Positions 54,969-62,599 of a stretch of 64,000 bases of DNA are shown one piece after another. Positions within the stretch are counted from its first letter, which is position 1. Each line of letters starts with the position of its first letter. Where the stretch lies: assembly GCA_020851735.1 (NCBI GenBank), contig JADZCD010000037.1:87775-151774 (forward strand). The letters are read 5' to 3'. Made by a program: the position numbers and the translations under genes. The DNA is from Phycisphaeraceae bacterium (GTDB taxonomy: Bacteria; Planctomycetota; Phycisphaerae; Phycisphaerales; Phycisphaeraceae). The notes beneath the pieces are model-generated. The model was not told where the DNA came from. It saw only the letters and a list, made by a program, of their open reading frames with translations, and ran no database searches.

Positions 54969-56444
54969 ATGAATCCCCACGACACCATCGTCGCCGCCAG
55001 CTCCCCCCCCGGGCGCAGCCTCCGCGGCCTGATCCGCCTCTCCGGACCGTCCGCCCCGACCATCAGCCACTGTCTGACTCAACCCGCTTCGTTTAGCGGG
55101 CGATCGCAGATCGCCGCCCCCGCCCCCACTGCCTGTATTTCAGCCCCCGGCTCCGCCGGGGGGTACGATGTCCTCACTCCGCATCTTTCGCCCGCGCGCA
55201 TTTATCTCAAAACTTCATCGCCTCCGTTGCCCGTCCTCTTAGCCTTCTTCCCCGCCCCCCACAGTTACACCGGCCAGGACGTCGTGGAATTCCAGCTCCC
55301 CGGTCAGCCCGCGCTTCTCGAACGCCTGCTCCATCGCTGTTGCCAACTGGGCGCCCGCCTGGCGGAGCCCGGCGAATTCACCTTCCGCGCCTTTCTAAAT
55401 CGCAAGATGGACCTGACCACCGCCGAAGGCGTCGCCGCTACCATCGCCGCTCAATCCGACAGCCAGCTCGCCGCCGCGCAAATGCTCCGCCAAGGCCGCC
55501 TGGGCTCCGCCGCCACGCAATTAGTCGATCAGATCACCACCCTGCTCGCCCTCGTCGAGGCCGGCATCGACTTCACCGACCAGGACGACGTCGTCCCCAT
55601 CACCCCTCCTCAAATCCACCAGCAACTCCAGCCCATTCTCGACGAACTTAACAATCTCCTCGCCCACGCCCGCCCCTGGGGCGAGCTCCAAGCCCTCCCC
55701 CGCGTCGTTCTGCTCGGGCCCCCCAGTTGCGGCAAGAGCACTCTTTTCAACACCCTCCTGCGTCACCCCCGCGCCCTCACCAGCCCCTTGCCCGGCACCA
55801 CCCGCGACGTCCTCCAGGAGCCCCTGCTTCTGCGCGATCAATCAGGCCGCACCGTCGAAGTCATGCTCGTCGATATGGCCGGCATCGACGATCCCCTCTA
55901 CGCCCTCGACCACCAGGCCCAGCAAGCCGCCCGCCAAGCCGTCGCCCAAGCCGACCTGCTCCTGCTTCTGGACGACGGCGACCCCCACCCCGATTGCCCC
56001 GCCCTGCGTTTATCCCAACAAGTTCTTAGCCAACCGGCCGCCCCGCCCTTTCTCGCCGTGCGCACCAAGGCTGACCTGCTCAATTCCCCACCTTCCCCAT
56101 CGCCCGATCGCCAACCCCTCCACGTCTCCGCCCACACCGGGCACAATCTCCCTCTGCTCCACCAGGCCATCCTCGATCGCCTCGCCGATCGCTTAGTCAG
56201 CCCCAGCGCCGATCGCCTGGCCCTGCAACCTCGCCACGAGCAATCGCTCCGCCAAGCCCAGCAATCCCTGCGCGACGTCATGGCGATTCTAAATGCCTCT
56301 ACCTCGCCTGCGGCTCTGGCCCGTCCCGAACTCGTGGCCGGCGGCTTGCGCTCAGCCCTAAATGACTTAGCCTGCTTAGGCGGACAGATGACCCCCGACG
56401 ACGTCCTCGGCCGCGTCTTCGCCACCTTCTGCATCGGCAAGTGA
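54969..56444 (+). CDS. mnmE: tRNA modification GTPase MnmE
   Basis: A 491-residue protein. The N-terminal tetrahydrofolate-binding domain includes HSYTGQDVVEFQLPG and EPGEFTFRAFLNRKMDLTTAEGV. The GTPase domain has G1 GPPSCGKST near 252-260, G3 DMAGI and G4-like TKAD. The chain ends FCIGK, the essential MnmE C-terminus. With MnmG it modifies U34 of some tRNAs. Residues about 37-67 are an insert encoded by two different dispersed hairpin repeats, inside the folate-binding domain. Confidence 0.95.
   Translation: MNPHDTIVAASSPPGRSLRGLIRLSGPSAPTISHCLTQPASFSGRSQIAAPAPTACISAPGSAGGYDVLTPHLSPARIYLKTSSPPLPVLLAFFPAPHSYTGQDVVEFQLPGQPALLERLLHRCCQLGARLAEPGEFTFRAFLNRKMDLTTAEGVAATIAAQSDSQLAAAQMLRQGRLGSAATQLVDQITTLLALVEAGIDFTDQDDVVPITPPQIHQQLQPILDELNNLLAHARPWGELQALPRVVLLGPPSCGKSTLFNTLLRHPRALTSPLPGTTRDVLQEPLLLRDQSGRTVEVMLVDMAGIDDPLYALDHQAQQAARQAVAQADLLLLLDDGDPHPDCPALRLSQQVLSQPAAPPFLAVRTKADLLNSPPSPSPDRQPLHVSAHTGHNLPLLHQAILDRLADRLVSPSADRLALQPRHEQSLRQAQQSLRDVMAILNASTSPAALARPELVAGGLRSALNDLACLGGQMTPDDVLGRVFATFCIGK
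55087..55117. repeat. GTTTAGCGGGCGATC hairpin repeat in mnmE
   Basis: A 31-nt sequence identical to 60652-60682. After CTTCGTTTAGCG comes GGCGATC-GCA-GATCGCC, a perfect hairpin with a 3-nt loop. It is translated as SFSGRSQIAAP. Confidence 0.85.
55140..55168. repeat. CAGCCCCCGGCTCCGCCGGGGGGTACG hairpin repeat in mnmE
   Basis: CCCCCGG-CTC-CGCCGGGGGG can fold back on itself. Related copies are at 52860 (yidC) and 59526 (intergenic). Here it is translated as SAPGSAGGY. Confidence 0.75.
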
Positions 56445-56533
56445 TCGCTGCACCCCTGCCGCCATTCGGATAAACTTTAGCCCTTTATCGTCCCCACCAG
56501 ACCCTGCAACCCCGTTCCCTCCCACGCGTTCCC

Positions 56534-57106
56534 ATGGCCAAGAAGTCGCCCCAACCCACGCCCGCCAAACGATCCGCCTCTGCCGGCGGCACTTCCGGGC
56601 GCGGCGGTTCCACTTCCGGGGGCAAGTCCGGGGGCGGGGGCAATTCCGGGGGGGGGCCACGCATACTTAATCGCAAAGCTCATCACGATTACCACATCCT
56701 GGAGAAAATCGAAGTCGGCATCGAACTGGCCGGCAGCGAAGTGAAGTCCGTCCGCAACGGGCAAGTCTCCCTGGCCGAGGGCTTCGCCCACATCGAGCCC
56801 GCCACCGAGGAGCTTTTCCTCCACAACGTCCACATCGGCGAATACAAGCAGGCCGGCCCGCTCGGGCACGTCCCCGTCCACCCCCGCAAACTCCTGGCCC
56901 ACAAACGCGAAATCGTCCGTCTGCTCACCCAGACCGATTCCAAGGGCTTGACCCTCATCCCCCTGGCCATGTACTTCGTCCGCGGCTGGGCCAAGGTCGA
57001 ACTCGGCTTAGCCGCCGGCAAAAAACAACACGATAAACGCCAGGACTTAAAATCCCGCGAAGCCGACCGCGCCATCCGCCGCGCCATGACCCGCAAAACC
57101 CTCTAA
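56534..57106 (+). CDS. smpB: SsrA-binding protein SmpB with a glycine-rich N-terminal insert
   Basis: A 190-residue protein, about 30 longer than usual. Residues about 17-41 are a Gly/Ser/Thr-rich insert (GGTSGRGGSTSGG, then SGGGGNSGGG) encoded by the ACTTCCGGGGG repeat. The normal SmpB core follows (NRKAHHDYHILEKIEVGIEL, GSEVKSVRNGQVSLAEG, HPRKLLAHKREI). It ends in the basic tail (KKQHDKRQDLKSREADRAIRRAM). It binds tmRNA and rescues stalled ribosomes. The tmRNA gene was not found in the window. Confidence 0.95.
   Translation: MAKKSPQPTPAKRSASAGGTSGRGGSTSGGKSGGGGNSGGGPRILNRKAHHDYHILEKIEVGIELAGSEVKSVRNGQVSLAEGFAHIEPATEELFLHNVHIGEYKQAGPLGHVPVHPRKLLAHKREIVRLLTQTDSKGLTLIPLAMYFVRGWAKVELGLAAGKKQHDKRQDLKSREADRAIRRAMTRKTL
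56587..56656. repeat. ACTTCCGGGGG repeat tract inside smpB
   Basis: Copies CACTTCCGGGCGCGG, CACTTCCGGGGGCAAG, TCCGGGGGCGGG and ATTCCGGGGGGGG run in tandem and encode the glycine-rich insert. Confidence 0.85.
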
Positions 57107-57132
57107 CCACCCGACTTCGAAAGTGCTTGGCC

Positions 57133-57256
57133 GAATTCTCGAATGTCGAATGCTGAATGACGAATGAAACCCAAGACCTGACCATTGCGCAAGAACCAGG
57201 ATCGTATTCGACATTCGACATTCGACATTCGACACTCGACATTCGTCATTCAGCAT
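57133..57256. repeat. 124-nt array-core-array element, copy 2 (GAATGAC family)
   Basis: Like copy 1 it begins GAATTCTCGAATG, ends CATTCAGCAT and is exactly 124 nt. Its core runs from GAAACCCAAGACCT and corresponds to the reverse complement of the copy 1 core, so the core is inverted relative to the ends. The right array has ATTCGAC units. It lies between smpB and the MFS gene. Confidence 0.85.
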
Positions 57257-57290
57257 CCGCCCCCAATCCCCAACCCCCCCCGTATTTCCC

Positions 57291-58481
57291 ATGTCCCGCC
57301 TCCAACGCATCCTCCTTGCCACCTTCCTGCTCACCCTCGCCGCCCTGCTCATCGCGCGCGGCACCTACTTCTACACCGAAAAACTATTCGCCTTCACCAA
57401 GTCCCAGAACCTCTGGCTCGCCTTGGGCATGGGCGTCGCCTACGTCCTGGGCGCCTTCGTCAGCCACCGCCTTTCGATCCGCTTAGGGCAACGTCGCCTC
57501 CTGCAGCTGACTATCCTGGGCCAGGCTCTGATCTACATCCTGCAAACGATTTACGCCACGCCGCTGGTGGTTTCCATTTCCTACGTCGCCGTCGCCCTGC
57601 CCGTCGGCGCCATGTGGCCGCTCTTGGAATCCTTCGTCTCCGCCGGCCATAACCCCGCCGACACCTCGCGCATGCTCTCCCGCTTTAACGTCTCCTGGTC
57701 CGTGGCCATCCCCCTGGCCGTCGCCCTCGTCGGCCCGCTCATCAAGCTTCACCCCAGCATGCTCTTTGTCGTGCCCACCGTCCTCTGCCTGGCCGCCTCC
57801 TTCCTCCTGCGCAAACTCGAACAAGACCCCGTCCACCTGCCCTTGGATCACCCCGATCGCCCGCCCCCTCATCGCTTAGACGCCTACGCCAGCCTCACCC
57901 TCTCCGCCCGCCTGGTCATGATGGTCGGATACGGCATGACCTACATCCTCGCCCCCGTCGTGCCCGAGATTTTCCAGAAAAATCTCCACCTCAGCCTGCC
58001 CGCCGCCACCACCCTCTGGGCCCTCTACGACGTGTCACGCCTCCTGGCCTTCCTGCTCATGCGCTACACCACCGCCTGGCACGACCGCCGCAGCATCCTG
58101 GCGCTGCCCGCCGTCCTCACCCCGCTCAGCTTTCTATTGATCCTCATGAGCCCGGGCATTTATCCCAACGTCGCCCTGGTGATCCTCGGCGAACTGATCT
58201 TCGGCCTCTCCCAAGGCATTGCCTACAACGCCGCCCTGTATTACGTCACGGTGATCAAAAACGCTTCCGTCGAAGCCGGCGGCGACCACGAAGCGATCAT
58301 CGGCCTAGGCTACGTCTTAGGTCCGTCCCTGGCTCTGTTTAGTGTTCTCTTAGCCCAAGCCACGCAGATGCCCACGGCAGGTCAAGTCATCGGCCTGCTC
58401 CCCCTGACCGCCGGCAGCTTGATCGGCGGAATCTACCCCCTCCTCCGCCGACCCGCGAAATCCTCTTCCCCTAATTCCTAA
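57291..58481 (+). CDS. MFS-type transporter
   Basis: A 396-residue protein with about 11-12 hydrophobic helices (LLATFLLTLAALLIARGTYF, LALGMGVAYVLGAFV). The SHRLSIRLGQRRLL segment matches the inter-helix loop 2-3 of the major facilitator superfamily. Substrate is not recognised. The final residues and the TAA stop fall in a CCTAATT array shared with the converging lpxI gene, with only 3 nt between stop codons. Confidence 0.82.
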   Translation: MSRLQRILLATFLLTLAALLIARGTYFYTEKLFAFTKSQNLWLALGMGVAYVLGAFVSHRLSIRLGQRRLLQLTILGQALIYILQTIYATPLVVSISYVAVALPVGAMWPLLESFVSAGHNPADTSRMLSRFNVSWSVAIPLAVALVGPLIKLHPSMLFVVPTVLCLAASFLLRKLEQDPVHLPLDHPDRPPPHRLDAYASLTLSARLVMMVGYGMTYILAPVVPEIFQKNLHLSLPAATTLWALYDVSRLLAFLLMRYTTAWHDRRSILALPAVLTPLSFLLILMSPGIYPNVALVILGELIFGLSQGIAYNAALYYVTVIKNASVEAGGDHEAIIGLGYVLGPSLALFSVLLAQATQMPTAGQVIGLLPLTAGSLIGGIYPLLRRPAKSSSPNS

Positions 58482-58501
58482 TTCTTAAATCCTAACTCCC
58501 A
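58468..58501. repeat. GGAGTTAGGAATT array, copy 4, at the lpxI/MFS junction
   Basis: Read on the minus strand: GGGAGTTAGG, ATTTAAG, AATTAGG, AATTAGGGG. It contains the stop codons of both converging genes. Confidence 0.75.
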
Positions 58502-59336
58502 TTCCGCCGATCCCCACCACCGCGATCCCATACTTGTCCGCCGCCGCCAGCAACTCCGCCTTGTCCAGCAGAATCACTTTCCCCACTTCCAGCGCCAGAC
58601 ACCCCGCCTTCGCCTGCCGCAACGCCTCAATCGTCTTCATCCCCACCGTCGGCACGTCAAAACGCATGTCCTGCGCAGGCTTACTGACCTTCACCATCAC
58701 CCACTGCCCGCTGCGACACAATTCCCCCGCCCGCCGGATCATCGCGTCCGTCCCCTCCAAAGCCTCCACCGCGATCACTTCCCGGTCCTTCACCGCCAGC
58801 GCCTGCCCGATGTCCAACTCCCCCAGCCGGCGAATGATCGGCAAGGCGAATTCCACGTCCGCCAGTTGCGCTTTGCTTGGCTTAACCTTCCCCATCGGGC
58901 CGGCTTCCGCCAGCGTTCGCGTGATGTAGCGCGTGGAGTCGATCAAGCGAATGCCTTCCCCTTCAATCTCTTCCGCCACCGCCCGCAACAGCGCGTCGGT
59001 GCGGCGATCGTGCTTGACCCTACGATACCACAACCGCGCCGCTCGCCAGTCCGGCAAGAAATGCACAAAGTGCAGCGGATCGTACATCCTGCTCTTGTCC
59101 ACCCCGCCCACCATCACCACTTCCTGCACTTCCCACTTGCGCAGCAGCCGGATCCACCGCCCGATCTGCGCCACCCCCGCCCGCGCGAATTGCCCGCACA
59201 ACCCCGGCAATTGCGGGTCAAATTGATGCCATAGCCCCACGCACGCCACCTCCCGACCCGCCGCGCGGATACCCTCTGCCGTATGAATCGGCAGCCGCCC
59301 GCAGCCCGCGATCACGCCTATCGGTCGCTCCGCCAT
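58485..59336 (-). CDS. lpxI: UDP-2,3-diacylglucosamine pyrophosphatase LpxI
   Basis: A 283-residue protein from ATG 59336; a GTG two codons earlier is possible. GVIAGCGRLPI is the N-terminal motif. KVSKPAQDMRFDVPTVG and the EAL/DREVIAVEALEGTD segment are diagnostic of LpxI. It produces lipid X in lipid A synthesis, replacing LpxH in many bacteria. This supports a diderm cell with LPS. The C-terminal VRI and the stop codon are supplied by a repeat array. Confidence 0.93.
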   Translation of the reverse strand: MAERPIGVIAGCGRLPIHTAEGIRAAGREVACVGLWHQFDPQLPGLCGQFARAGVAQIGRWIRLLRKWEVQEVVMVGGVDKSRMYDPLHFVHFLPDWRAARLWYRRVKHDRRTDALLRAVAEEIEGEGIRLIDSTRYITRTLAEAGPMGKVKPSKAQLADVEFALPIIRRLGELDIGQALAVKDREVIAVEALEGTDAMIRRAGELCRSGQWVMVKVSKPAQDMRFDVPTVGMKTIEALRQAKAGCLALEVGKVILLDKAELLAAADKYGIAVVGIGGMGVRI

Positions 59337-59408
59337 GCCCACAGTTTAACAAACCACCCCTCGCTTCATCGCCGAGGGTGGATCACAAATACGCAAAAGC
59401 AACCGCTT

Positions 59409-59444
59409 GGGTGCCACACAGCAGGCCGAAGGCTGCTGTGTGCT
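59409..59444. repeat. GGGTGCCACACA hairpin repeat, copy 2
   Basis: GGGTGCCACACAGCAG, GCCGAAGG, then CTGCTGTGTGCT: a 9-10-bp stem. It differs by one base from copy 3 at 63812-63847. Confidence 0.85.
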
Positions 59445-59525
59445 GACTCGATCAAAGCCGGATCTCCATCCCTCCCGACGGACAAAGGTTCGGTTCCCTC
59501 CGTTCCCAAAACCGCCCCCTGCGTC

Positions 59526-59553
59526 TCAGCCCCCGGCTATGCCGGGGGGTACG
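59526..59553. repeat. TCAGCCCCCGGCT hairpin repeat, intergenic copy
   Basis: TCAGCCCCCGGCTATGCCGGGGGGTACG lies 3' of the zinc-ribbon gene. It matches the copies in yidC and mnmE apart from the loop. Confidence 0.8.
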
Positions 59554-59563
59554 CCTTCGGTTC

Positions 59564-61330
59564 TCACGTCGCGACCACCGCCGCCCGGTCCTCAGCCGTG
59601 TTGATGGCAATGTCCCGCAAGATCCGGATCGTCTCCGCCACCGCCACGATCAGCAGCACACTCAACACTTCCCGCACCGTCAGCCGCAGCGCCGCCCCCA
59701 CGCCGTCCACTTCGCCCATGTGCAGCCAAAGGAAATTCCCCACCACCACCGTCTGCGCCACCGCCAGCAAGCGCATCACCCAACACACCAGCCACATCGC
59801 CGCATACTCCGGCAGTTGCACCGACCACACCTCGTCCATCGGCTGCTCCTGCTCCGCCGCCTCCGCCGCCTCCTCCGCCTCCTGCGCCTCCTGCGCGTAA
59901 GCCTCCACGCCTATCTTCATCTCCCCAACCGTATCCGAAATCTCCTCCTCCCCGCTCTCCTCCTCCTGCTCCTCCTCCATTTCCTGCATCTGACTGGCTG
60001 CCACCACCGCCGCCCGACCCGCCACTTCCGCCGGCTCGGACAGATTCAACCCCGCCCGAGGCTTAACCTCCACCTTGCGCACCGCCACCACCGCGGGCTT
60101 TTCCTCCACCAGCTTCAATTCCACCGCCTGGCTTTGCGACTCCGCATCCGCGTCCTCTTCCTCCGCTTCCTCTTCCACCAGATGCAGCCGCATTTCCGTA
60201 TTCGTGCCATCCCCCAACTTCTCGCCCAGACTCTCCTCCACCATGTCCAGCGCCGAATCCTCTGCCTCCAAGCGCTCGCCAGCCAACGCCAGCGGCTGCT
60301 CGGCCACCTCTTCCTCTTCCTGCTTCTCGTCCTCCTGCGATTCCTCCTCCACACCCACCCGCGCGATAGGCGAGTTCTCCGTAATCTCATCATCCGCCAG
60401 CCGCATGGCCGGCCGTTGCTCTTCCTGTTCCTCGTCCTGCTCCTCTTGTTCCTCCTCCTGCCGATTCATCCCCGCCCCAAACAACGTAAGCTCATCCTCA
60501 TACCCCTCCACCCCCGCCCCCGGAAACGCCCCCGCCGGAATCACCTCCGGAAGTTTCTTCTCCTCTCTACTCTCTACTTTCTCCTCTCTCACTTCCCCCG
60601 CCCCCGGAAGTTCAAGACCCGCCCCCGGTAACTCCGCCGCCGCATGCGTTTCTTCGTTTAGCGGGCGATCGCAGATCGCCGCGTCTGTTTCCAAAACCTG
60701 CAACCCCCCCTCCGCCTGCATCACCGACTCACTGACGATTCGCTCGTCAATTTCGCTTAAATCCTCTCCCCCGTCAGCCTCTTCCTCCTGGCTGGTCGCC
60801 CGCTGATCCGCCACCGCGTCCGCCGCCATGGACAGCGAAGCTTCCGTCTCGTTCTGCTCCTGCTCTTGTTCCTGCTCCTGCTCCTCTTCCCGTTGCTCGA
60901 AGCATTCCTCTTTCTGAATGCGGATAATCGCCTCATCCAGCACGCCCGGGCGATCGACAGCCTCAAACGGCTCCAACACCCGATGTGGCGGCATCTCAAC
61001 AGGCTCGACGTCCTGCCGCTTACGACCCGCCTGAATCCTCGCCGTCGTCACATCACCCCCGCCCCCGGAAGTCCCGCCCACGGAAGCTCCACCGCCAGAC
61101 GTCCCGCGCCCGGAAGTCTCATACGCGTCATTGCCTTCCACGACGCCAGCCCCCACCATGACCTTCGGCTCCTTAGCCAGGATCGTCGGAACAACGTTCA
61201 GACGCGGGTCGAGGTTCTCCGTCACCCTCTGCACAAAGCCACAGCGAGGGCACTTGACCTTCCGGCCCACGGAACCTTCCGGAACCCGGATCTTGGCCTG
61301 GCAGTTATCGCAATGGAATCGAATGGCCAT
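59564..61330 (-). CDS. Zinc-ribbon acidic membrane protein
   Basis: A 588-residue protein; ATG 61330 follows GAGGAGG. The N-terminus is a CxxC/CxxC zinc ribbon (FHCDNCQAKIRVPEGSVGRKVKCPRCG) of the type often found at the start of planctomycete membrane proteins. A very long Glu-rich, low-complexity middle region (about 65-490) follows, holding several repeat-encoded patches (TSGGGASVGGTSGGGG, ELPGAGLELPGAG). The last 100 residues contain two or three hydrophobic helices (MWLVCWVMRLLAVAQTVVVG, VLSVLLIVAVAETIRIL). Function is unknown. Confidence 0.8.
   Translation of the reverse strand: MAIRFHCDNCQAKIRVPEGSVGRKVKCPRCGFVQRVTENLDPRLNVVPTILAKEPKVMVGAGVVEGNDAYETSGRGTSGGGASVGGTSGGGGDVTTARIQAGRKRQDVEPVEMPPHRVLEPFEAVDRPGVLDEAIIRIQKEECFEQREEEQEQEQEQEQNETEASLSMAADAVADQRATSQEEEADGGEDLSEIDERIVSESVMQAEGGLQVLETDAAICDRPLNEETHAAAELPGAGLELPGAGEVREEKVESREEKKLPEVIPAGAFPGAGVEGYEDELTLFGAGMNRQEEEQEEQDEEQEEQRPAMRLADDEITENSPIARVGVEEESQEDEKQEEEEVAEQPLALAGERLEAEDSALDMVEESLGEKLGDGTNTEMRLHLVEEEAEEEDADAESQSQAVELKLVEEKPAVVAVRKVEVKPRAGLNLSEPAEVAGRAAVVAASQMQEMEEEQEEESGEEEISDTVGEMKIGVEAYAQEAQEAEEAAEAAEQEQPMDEVWSVQLPEYAAMWLVCWVMRLLAVAQTVVVGNFLWLHMGEVDGVGAALRLTVREVLSVLLIVAVAETIRILRDIAINTAEDRAAVVAT
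60510..60640. repeat. CCCCCGGAA repeats in the zinc-ribbon gene (middle)
   Basis: Copies at about 60517, 60544, 60598 and 60620 (CCCCCGGAAACG, CCTCCGGAAGTT, CCCCCGGAAGTT, CCCCCGGTAACT). Between them is a TCCTCTCTACTCTCTAC array. On the minus strand these encode LELPGAG and AFPGAG. Confidence 0.75.
60652..60682. repeat. GTTTAGCGGGCGATC hairpin repeat in the zinc-ribbon gene
   Basis: 31 nt identical to 55087-55117. Here it is read on the opposite strand and encodes AAICDRPLNEE, unlike the mnmE copy. Confidence 0.85.
61058..61118. repeat. CCCGGAAGT repeats in the zinc-ribbon gene (5' part)
   Basis: CCCCCGGAAGTCC, CCCACGGAAGCTC and CGCCCGGAAGTCT, encoding TSGRGTSGGGASVGG on the minus strand. 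Confidence 0.75.
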
Positions 61331-61649
61331 GTCAGTGTCCTCCTCTGGCCCAAAAGTTCATCGAAAAGCCCGGAAGGCCTCCGAAAGGGCCCTTGCCCCT
61401 AGTTATCGGGCAAATCCCTGCTGTTTAACCACAAGAACACCCCCCGCCCTCCCAAAGGTTTCCAGACCTGGGGTTTAGAGCTATTTCTAAGGATCTGAAA
61501 CAGATGAAATGGAAGTCGGACGCCAGGCATTAGAGAGCGAGAAAGCCCCGCCCTATTCCCAACAAAAATAGCCTCGCTCGGAAGAGCGAGGTTAGTGCCA
61601 CATCCACCACTTTCAAAAACAATTCCCAAATAAATCCCTGCCGGAGGCC

Positions 61650-61703
61650 GGGGGCAACTTCCGGGGGGAACTTCCGGGGGGAACTTCCGGGGGGGCGGGG
61701 GAA
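61650..61703. repeat. Tandem ACTTCCGGGGGGA repeats abutting the fabI stop codon
   Basis: Three tandem 13-nt units (AACTTCCGGGGGG), preceded by CCGGGGGC and followed by GGGCGGGGG, lie directly after the minus-strand stop at 61704. Confidence 0.85.
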
Positions 61704-62489
61704 CTAGAGGCCGACGATGCTGAAGCCTGCGTCCACGTGGATATTCTCGCCGGTCACGCCGCTGGACATATCGCTCACCAGGTACACCGCCGTGTTGCCC
61801 ACTTCGCCGCCCTCGATATTCCGTCGCAGGGCTGCCTTGCGCGCCTGCAGCTCGAACATTTCCGAGATGCCGCCCACCGCCGACGCCGCCAACGTCCGCA
61901 GCGGCCCGCCGGAGATGGTGTTCACGCGGATCTTTTTCTCGCCCAGTTCAAACGCCAGGTAGCGGGCTGTGTGTTCCAGCGCCGCCTTGGCGATGCCCAT
62001 GACGTTGTACCCGGGAATCACCTTTTCCCCTCCGTAGTAGCTCATGGCCAGCATCGACCCGCCGTCGGGCATGACCTTCACCGCCCGCTGGGCCATGGCC
62101 AGCAGGGTATACGCGCTGATGTCCAGCGCCTGCGTCCAGGCCGTGCGGGTGGTGGTGTGGAAGTTGCCCACCTGCAAAAATCCCCGGTCGGCAAACGCAA
62201 TGGAGTGGATCACAAAATCAATCTTGCCGAAGTCCGCCGCGATCTTATTGAACACCGCGTCCAGGTCCTCGTCCTTGGACGCGTCGCACGGCACCAGCCA
62301 CGGATCCTTAATGCCCAGTTCCTCAATGGCGCCTCGGCAGCGGCGTTCCATCTTGCCCGAGTTGTCCGGCAGGTGGGTGAACAGACACTGGGCGCCCTGT
62401 TTGAGCAGCGCCTCGGTGATGTGCCAGGCGTAGCTGCGATCATTGGCGATGCCGAAGACGATGCCGCGTTTGCCGTCGAGCAGACCCAT
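61704..62489 (-). CDS. fabI: Enoyl-[acyl-carrier-protein] reductase (NADH), FabI type
   Basis: A 261-residue protein, the normal length. ATG 62489 follows TGGAGGA. GIVFGIANDRSYAWHITEAL is the FabI-type nucleotide-binding start and the catalytic YNVMGIAKAAL (Y-x6-K) is intact. It carries out the last reduction of each fatty-acid elongation cycle. The lipoprotein gene lies upstream on the same strand. Confidence 0.96.
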   Translation of the reverse strand: MGLLDGKRGIVFGIANDRSYAWHITEALLKQGAQCLFTHLPDNSGKMERRCRGAIEELGIKDPWLVPCDASKDEDLDAVFNKIAADFGKIDFVIHSIAFADRGFLQVGNFHTTTRTAWTQALDISAYTLLAMAQRAVKVMPDGGSMLAMSYYGGEKVIPGYNVMGIAKAALEHTARYLAFELGEKKIRVNTISGGPLRTLAASAVGGISEMFELQARKAALRRNIEGGEVGNTAVYLVSDMSSGVTGENIHVDAGFSIVGL

Positions 62490-62599
62490 GCAAGATCCTC
62501 CAGGTATTAGTCACCGCGCCGCGATTCGCAGCTGCGCGAGCTCAATAGGGTATCACCGATCCAGGCCCGCCTCAACGGGTTGACCCCCACGACCCAATC

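Noticed and set aside
59720..60631. 303-codon plus-strand Leu/Arg/His-rich frame
   Set aside because: Shadow of the Glu-rich region of the zinc-ribbon gene; composition is what the reverse strand of that region would give.
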